Shown: piece by piece, positions 6,851 through 10,903 of the stretch
How the letters are laid out: every line of letters begins with the position of its first letter
Numbering within the stretch: the stretch's first letter is position 1
NCBI GenBank assembly: GCA_003155465.1
Contig: PMCR01000508.1
Location: 1-10,903, forward strand
From: Myxococcales bacterium
GTDB taxonomy: Bacteria > Myxococcota > Polyangia > Fen-1088
Direction: 5' to 3'
Length of the DNA: 10,903 nt
The notes under the pieces: generated by a model
What the model saw: only the letters and a program-made list of their open reading frames with translations
Databases searched by the model: none
Told to the model about the DNA's origin: nothing
Translations under genes and position numbers: made by a program

Positions 6851-8038
6851 ATGGCACAGACAGTAATCACGTTGAAACGAATCCTGTTCGTGGACGACGA
6901 TCCCAACGTCCTGGTCGGGCTTCGCAATGTCCTACGCAGCAGGCGTCGTGAGTGGGACATGGTCTTCGCCATTGGCCCGGAGGAAGCCTTGGCCAAGCTG
7001 GGCGAAGGTCCTTTCGACGTGGTGGTCAGCGACATGCGCATGCCGCGCATGGATGGCGCGACCTTGCTCAGCAAAGTCAAGCAGCTACAGCCCAAGGCCG
7101 TACGCATGATTCTGTCGGGTCAGACCGAGCTTGAGAGCGTGATGAAGTCCGTGTTCATCGCTCACATGTTCCTTTCAAAGCCTTGCGATCCGGCCTTGTT
7201 GCAGCGGGTGGTCGATCGGGCGTGCCGTCTGCAGGCCGTCCTGAACAGCGATGAACTGCGTGCAAGCGCCGGCAAGGTTGAAATGCTTCCGGCGGCGCCT
7301 AAGACCTACGTTGCGCTCAATGGGGCGCTGATGGAGGCCAGTTGCACTGTCGCCGCTGTCGCCCGGATCATCGAGCGCGACGTTGGCCTGTGCGCGAAGC
7401 TCCTACAACTGGTGAACTCGGCCTTCTTCGGGTTGCCGAGAAAGATCTCCTCATTGGCCGAGACCGTCACCTACCTCGGGATCGTGACCATCAAGAACCT
7501 CGCCCTTGCGCTCGAGACCTTCTCGACCGCAGCCGGATTCTCCGACCTTTCGGAAGCGGCCCTTTCGGACCTACAGAACCACTCGCTTCTGACCGGCCAG
7601 ATTGCGCGGCAGATCGAGGCGAAGGACGCGAAGAAGGCGGAAGAGGCATTTCTGGCCGGCGTGCTGCATGAGGTGGGCTGGCTGGTGAAGGTCAAGAATA
7701 CGCCTGGCAAGGGCCCTGGCTCGGCGGTCGATCGCACGCTGCTTGGTGCCTATCTACTGGGACTGTGGGGATTGCCCCACCCCATCATGGAAGCCGTGGC
7801 CTATCACAAGGAGCCGCATCTGCTGGCCCATTCCGCGTGCGAGCTGGTGGACATCATTTACATCGCCGACCATCTCGCCAACGAATTGCGCGGCAGCAAG
7901 ACCGCCGAGCAGAAGCTGGATCTCGGCTATCTCGCCGGCGTCGGCATCGACGAGGTTCAGCTTTCAGCAATGCGCGCAGTGGCGGAGAAAATTGCCAGCG
8001 CGACAATGGACGATTCAAGCGGGGACCGACATGACTGA
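6851..8038 (+). CDS. Response regulator, receiver plus HDOD output domain
   Basis: A 395-residue protein. The receiver covers ~9-128, with acidic pocket Asp15-Asp17, phospho-acceptor Asp61 in V-S-D-M-R-M-P, Ser89 and Lys110 in S-K-P. The HDOD domain covers ~130-340 and contains L-L-Q-L-V-N-S-A-F-F-G, the I-S-S-L-A-E-T-V-T-Y-L-G stretch, L-A-G-V-L-H-E-V-G-W and A-Y-H-K-E-P. HDOD is related to the HD superfamily but is a non-catalytic signalling fold, reported in regulators that act through protein partners or second-messenger pathways. It has no DNA-binding domain. It is first in the rightward operon. The Shine-Dalgarno is poor (GAGGGG at 6833-6838 is 12 nt from the ATG), so the leader or another factor may set its expression. 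Its last 8 bases overlap the next gene's start. Confidence 0.93.
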   Translation: MAQTVITLKRILFVDDDPNVLVGLRNVLRSRRREWDMVFAIGPEEALAKLGEGPFDVVVSDMRMPRMDGATLLSKVKQLQPKAVRMILSGQTELESVMKSVFIAHMFLSKPCDPALLQRVVDRACRLQAVLNSDELRASAGKVEMLPAAPKTYVALNGALMEASCTVAAVARIIERDVGLCAKLLQLVNSAFFGLPRKISSLAETVTYLGIVTIKNLALALETFSTAAGFSDLSEAALSDLQNHSLLTGQIARQIEAKDAKKAEEAFLAGVLHEVGWLVKVKNTPGKGPGSAVDRTLLGAYLLGLWGLPHPIMEAVAYHKEPHLLAHSACELVDIIYIADHLANELRGSKTAEQKLDLGYLAGVGIDEVQLSAMRAVAEKIASATMDDSSGDRHD

Positions 8039-9212
8039 CCAAATCCATATTCTGTGTGTTGACGACGAGCCCAGAGTCCTGGAAGGACTGGTTCTGAACC
8101 TGCGGCGGTACTTCCGGGTTTCTACCGCGACGAATGGCCAGAAGGGATTGGCAATCATCGACGGAGACGATCCGCCTGCTGTGGTCGTCTCGGACATGCG
8201 CATGCCGGAAATGGACGGCGCGGCTTTCTTGAGCCAGGTCAAGCAGCGCTCGCCTGACACCGTCAGGATCTTGCTCACTGGGCAGGCTGACCTCGATTCC
8301 GCGATCGCGGCGGTCAACCACGGGCAGGTCTTTCGATTTCTGACCAAGCCCTGCAATCCCCAGACCTTCCTTTCCGCGGTGCAGGCCGGAGCCGACCAAC
8401 ATCGCCTGATCACGGCCGAGAGGGAATTGCTGGAAAAAACGTTGCGCGGAAGCATCAAGGCGCTTACCGAGATTCTATCGCTCGCCAACCCGCTTGCCTT
8501 CGGGCGCGCGATGCGCCTCAAGGGTCATGCGTCGGATCTGGTGGCTGCGCTCGGCGTGCCCCTGTCGTGGCAGATCGAGGTGGCGGTTATGCTGTCGCAG
8601 ATCGGCTGCGTTACTCTTCCCGCTGCAACCAATGAAAAGCTCTACTATGGCAGGCCGCTCAATAACGATGAAGCCGAGCTGACCCAACGTCTGCCGGCCC
8701 TGTCGCTCCAGCTTCTCGAAAGCATACCCCGACTGGAGGCAGTGCGGGCCATCCTGCAAGCGCAGGACCAGAACTTCGACGGCGCGGGCTCGCCCCACAG
8801 TGCCGTGCAGGGCGAATCCATCCCTTTGGGCGCCCGCCTGCTCAAGCTTGTCATCGACTACGACACGCTTGAGGCGGCCGGAAGCGATCCCGCTCTCGCT
8901 CTGGGTACGCTGCAGGGACGAAAGGGCCGCTACGATCCGAAACTGCTCGAAGCCCTGTCGCGGTTGAAGAGCAAGGCGGCCTCGCAGGGGCTAAGCGAGG
9001 TCGGACTGGCGGCCGTCCGGCCCGGGATGTTTTTGGTCCAGGACGTTATGTCGACCACGGGCCTGTTGCTGGTCGCTCGTGGCCACGAAGTGACGCCCGG
9101 GCTTCTGTACCGCCTGCGCAACATGGCCCCGGGCAGCGTGCGTGAGCCACTGGTGGTCTTTGCCCCCGTGGAAGCGAAGAGAGCCACGCTGATAGGGCGA
9201 AGTGTACTGTGA
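8031..9212 (+). CDS. Response regulator with receiver and degenerate (non-catalytic) HD-GYP domain
   Basis: A 393-residue protein. The reading frame is open far upstream, but ATG at 8031 is chosen because it begins the receiver directly (I-L-C-V-D-D-E-P), has GGGGA 6 nt upstream, and overlaps the previous stop as ATGACTGA. The receiver (~5-125) has Asp11/Asp12, phospho-acceptor Asp55, Thr83 and Lys106. The C-terminal part (~140-300) aligns by eye with HD-GYP cyclic-di-GMP phosphodiesterases, but the metal-binding H-D pair is Ser189-Gln190 in L-S-Q-I-G-C, and the G-Y-P segment reads G-S-P (253-255) with its preceding histidines lost. It should not hydrolyse cyclic-di-GMP and may act as a binding or scaffold module. 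Residues ~300-393 form a further small C-terminal region. It is cotranscribed with the HDOD regulator and probably shares its kinase. Confidence 0.92.
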   Translation: MTDQIHILCVDDEPRVLEGLVLNLRRYFRVSTATNGQKGLAIIDGDDPPAVVVSDMRMPEMDGAAFLSQVKQRSPDTVRILLTGQADLDSAIAAVNHGQVFRFLTKPCNPQTFLSAVQAGADQHRLITAERELLEKTLRGSIKALTEILSLANPLAFGRAMRLKGHASDLVAALGVPLSWQIEVAVMLSQIGCVTLPAATNEKLYYGRPLNNDEAELTQRLPALSLQLLESIPRLEAVRAILQAQDQNFDGAGSPHSAVQGESIPLGARLLKLVIDYDTLEAAGSDPALALGTLQGRKGRYDPKLLEALSRLKSKAASQGLSEVGLAAVRPGMFLVQDVMSTTGLLLVARGHEVTPGLLYRLRNMAPGSVREPLVVFAPVEAKRATLIGRSVL

Positions 9213-9454
9213 CGATAGAAACCTCCTGCTATCGCATCGGTCACGGTTGGTCGGTTCCGGTCTTTCCCGGCCTGGGTGGTGATCAAACCCTGGTATTGGT
9301 TTTCGGGGGAGCCAAGGCAATCGAGGGCGGCGTCCCGCGGGCGACGAGTCAGGTCATCGGGTTCTATTCGTATGGCGAAGTTTCGCCGTTTTCGGACGGG
9401 CGTTGCGATCTTTACCACCAGGCCATGACGCTCACCACGCTTTCGGAGAGCTAG
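9209..9454 (+). pseudogene. Remnant of a FIST sensor gene: N- and C-terminal ends joined in frame
   Basis: An 81-codon open frame, GTG at 9209 to TAG at 9452-9454. Residues ~1-38 resemble the start of FIST_N (G-H-G-W-S-V-P, then Q-T-L-V-L-V-F-G-G). Residues ~48-81 resemble the very end of FIST_C (V-I-G-F-Y-S-Y-G-E-V-S-P-F, then Q-A-M-T-L-T-T-L-S-E). Intact FIST proteins are roughly 380-400 residues, so about 300 internal codons are missing, with the junction near 9310-9345. FIST proteins are soluble ligand-sensing modules often encoded next to PAS histidine kinases, which fits the kinase 2 bp downstream. The terminal motif I recall as H-N-Q-T-M reads Y-H-Q-A-M, suggesting drift. It overlaps the upstream stop by GTGA and ends 2 nt before the next ATG, so operon coupling survives. 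It could instead make a small protein, but a folded FIST domain is not possible. Confidence 0.78.
9445..9450 (+). promoter_or_regulatory. Shine-Dalgarno for the soluble PAS kinase
   Basis: GGAGAG lies inside the last codons of the FIST remnant, 6 nt before ATG at 9457. It supports this ATG rather than the upstream in-frame candidate at 9403, whose extra residues belong to the remnant's region in another frame. Confidence 0.7.
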
Positions 9455-9456
9455 AC

Positions 9457-10884
9457 ATGCTTCAGCAGCTTCTCCAGCGGCAGTTGAACCGACTCGGCCT
9501 GGATGAAGAGGCACCGCCAGACAAAGGTGCATGGAAGGAGCTGCTCGAACGGATCAGCAGTGCCTACGAGGCGGTCGACCGCGAGCGGTATCTGGTCGAG
9601 CACTCGGTGCAGCTCGCATCGCGGGAGATGCAGGAACTGAATGCCAAGCTCTCGCAGGAGCACGACACGCTGGTCAGTGTTTTTCGCGCGGCGCCGGTTG
9701 GGCTGGCCACCGCTGACCGGGAAGGCCGCATCCTCCAGCTCAATCGGGCCCTCGAAGAGGTCATCGGATTTACCTCGCAGGAGACAATTGGCAAGCTTCT
9801 CTGGGAACTGATGCCGGCCGAGGACGTGGATGCCGCCCAGCGGGTCTACGGGGATTTGATCGCGGGGACAGCTGCGACCAACCGGGAGCAGCGTCGGTTG
9901 ATTGCCAAGGACGGGCATGTGGTACTGGCCGACATCGGGTTGACGGCGGTGCGGGACGAAAAGGGCCAGACCCAGCTCGTGATCGCCAGCGTGGAGGATG
10001 TCACTGCCATAGGCCGGCTTGAAGTGGAGCTGCGCCATTCCCAAAGACTGGAGTCTGTCGGGCGCCTGGCGGCCGGGATCGCGCACGAGATCAACACCCC
10101 GATCCAATTTGTCGGAGACAACGTCAATTTTCTGGCCGGCGCGTTCGAGCAACTCATCGCACTGTGTGACAGCTACCGGAGAGCATGCGAAAAGGCGGCC
10201 GGTGCTCCGCTATCTGCCGAAGACCTCGAAGGGCTGAAGCGGGAGGAGGAACTGGCCGACCTCGAGTACATCCGGACGAATGTCGTCACCTCAATTGCCT
10301 CGACCCTGGATGGCGTGGGCCGGGTTGCGAGAATCGTTCAGTCCATGAAGGCTTTCGCCCATCCCGATCGCGGCGAGCGCGCGACGGCCGATCTGAATGC
10401 GGCATTGCGGGACACGCTGACTGTGGCCACCAACGAGCTGAAGTATGTGGCCACCGTGGAGACGGATTTCGGGAAGATTCCCGCGGTGCCTTGCTTTGTG
10501 AGCGACCTCAACCAGGTCTTTCTGAACCTGTTGGTGAATGCGGCGCATGCCATCGGCGACGTGGTGGGCAAGACCGGGCAACGCGGCGTAATCCGCGTGC
10601 GGACCTATCTGGAAGGAAGCGTGGTGGTCATTGCCATCAGCGACACCGGGACCGGAATCCCCGAAACCGTGCGAGACAGGGTTTTTGACCCATTCTTCAC
10701 CACCAAGGAGGTCGGCAGGGGCACAGGACAGGGGCTGGCCCTGGCCCGCGGGGTGGTGGTCGATAAACACGGCGGTTCGTTGACCTTTGCAACCGAGATG
10801 GGCCAGGGCACGACGTTCTTCGTTCGGATCCCGTTCGACCTCTCGGAAGTCGGGGATGACGCCTTCGAAGCCATCGCGCGCTAG
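9457..10884 (+). CDS. Soluble PAS sensor histidine kinase of the FIST-associated type
   Basis: A 475-residue cytosolic kinase with no membrane segment. Residues ~1-68 are helical (Q-R-Q-L-N-R-L-G-L-D, then R-Y-L-V-E-H-S and S-R-E-M-Q-E-L), an N-terminus I associate with kinases encoded just after FIST genes. One PAS domain lies at ~70-190. The phosphotransfer region has His210 in G-I-A-H-E-I-N-T-P and an inserted acidic helical segment (~235-262). The ATP-binding domain has N-box Asn361, D-T-G-T-G-I-P, F-D-P-F-F-T-T-K and G-R-G-T-G-Q-G-L, all intact. It has no attached receiver; the two regulators cotranscribed upstream are its likely targets. Its presumed upstream sensor partner (FIST) is largely deleted, so it may now respond through its PAS alone or constitutively. 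It is a more distant paralogue of the two minus-strand kinases. Nothing resembling a terminator is visible in the 19 bases after its TAG stop. Confidence 0.94.
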   Translation: MLQQLLQRQLNRLGLDEEAPPDKGAWKELLERISSAYEAVDRERYLVEHSVQLASREMQELNAKLSQEHDTLVSVFRAAPVGLATADREGRILQLNRALEEVIGFTSQETIGKLLWELMPAEDVDAAQRVYGDLIAGTAATNREQRRLIAKDGHVVLADIGLTAVRDEKGQTQLVIASVEDVTAIGRLEVELRHSQRLESVGRLAAGIAHEINTPIQFVGDNVNFLAGAFEQLIALCDSYRRACEKAAGAPLSAEDLEGLKREEELADLEYIRTNVVTSIASTLDGVGRVARIVQSMKAFAHPDRGERATADLNAALRDTLTVATNELKYVATVETDFGKIPAVPCFVSDLNQVFLNLLVNAAHAIGDVVGKTGQRGVIRVRTYLEGSVVVIAISDTGTGIPETVRDRVFDPFFTTKEVGRGTGQGLALARGVVVDKHGGSLTFATEMGQGTTFFVRIPFDLSEVGDDAFEAIAR

Positions 10885-10903
10885 CACTACTGATTGAAAT
10901 TCG

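Noticed and set aside
7743..8030. N-terminal extension of the REC/HD-GYP regulator
   Set aside because: The extra residues overlap the HDOD gene in another frame and have no domain; ATG at 8031 has a Shine-Dalgarno and starts the receiver directly.
9403..9456. Earlier start for the soluble PAS kinase
   Set aside because: It would overlap the FIST remnant; ATG at 9457 has GGAGAG in place and begins the helical N-terminus typical of this kinase type.
1..10903. CRISPR array, tRNA/rRNA, insertion sequence or integrase
   Set aside because: No regularly spaced direct repeats, RNA gene signatures, transposase motifs or target-site duplications were seen.

Overview
The window is a dense signal-transduction locus from a high-GC bacterium. 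The combination of a Cache/PAS membrane sensor, PAS kinases with an I-A-H-E-I-N-T-P histidine box, an HDOD response regulator and a FIST-type gene fits a free-living, respiring Proteobacterium. Betaproteobacteria of the Rhodocyclales/Burkholderiales type is my best guess. That placement rests on family recollection and codon style; there is no rRNA or marker gene here.

Layout: two gene blocks diverge from a 285-bp intergenic region (6566-6850). Leftward (minus strand) come a cytosolic REC-REC-PAS-PAS histidine kinase (4142-6565), then 8 bp later a membrane PAS-PAS histidine kinase (1740-4133). After a 174-bp gap holding a palindromic repeat comes the 5' part of a membrane-anchored Cache-PAS-PAS sensor that runs off the left edge (1565 to 1). 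Rightward (plus strand) comes a tightly packed operon: REC-HDOD regulator (6851-8038), REC plus degenerate HD-GYP regulator (8031-9212), an 81-codon remnant of a FIST sensor gene (9209-9454), and a soluble PAS histidine kinase (9457-10884). Junctions in this operon are overlaps of 8 and 4 nt and a gap of 2 nt.

How the parts probably work together: three complete kinases supply phosphoryl groups. Four complete receiver domains can accept them, two in the response regulators and two at the N-terminus of the 807-aa kinase. No output domain is a DNA-binding domain. Outputs are HDOD, an HD-GYP fold that has lost its catalytic residues, and kinase activity itself, so the locus looks like a phosphorelay acting by protein-protein contacts rather than by direct transcription control. 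This wiring is inference from domains and proximity.

The most unusual items are the FIST gene reduced to its two ends by an in-frame internal deletion while the operon's translational coupling is kept; the HD-GYP domain with S-Q in place of H-D and G-S-P in place of G-Y-P; the two minus-strand kinases, which share near-identical flanking modules around dissimilar middle PAS domains; and a palindromic element that contains the stop codon of the membrane kinase.
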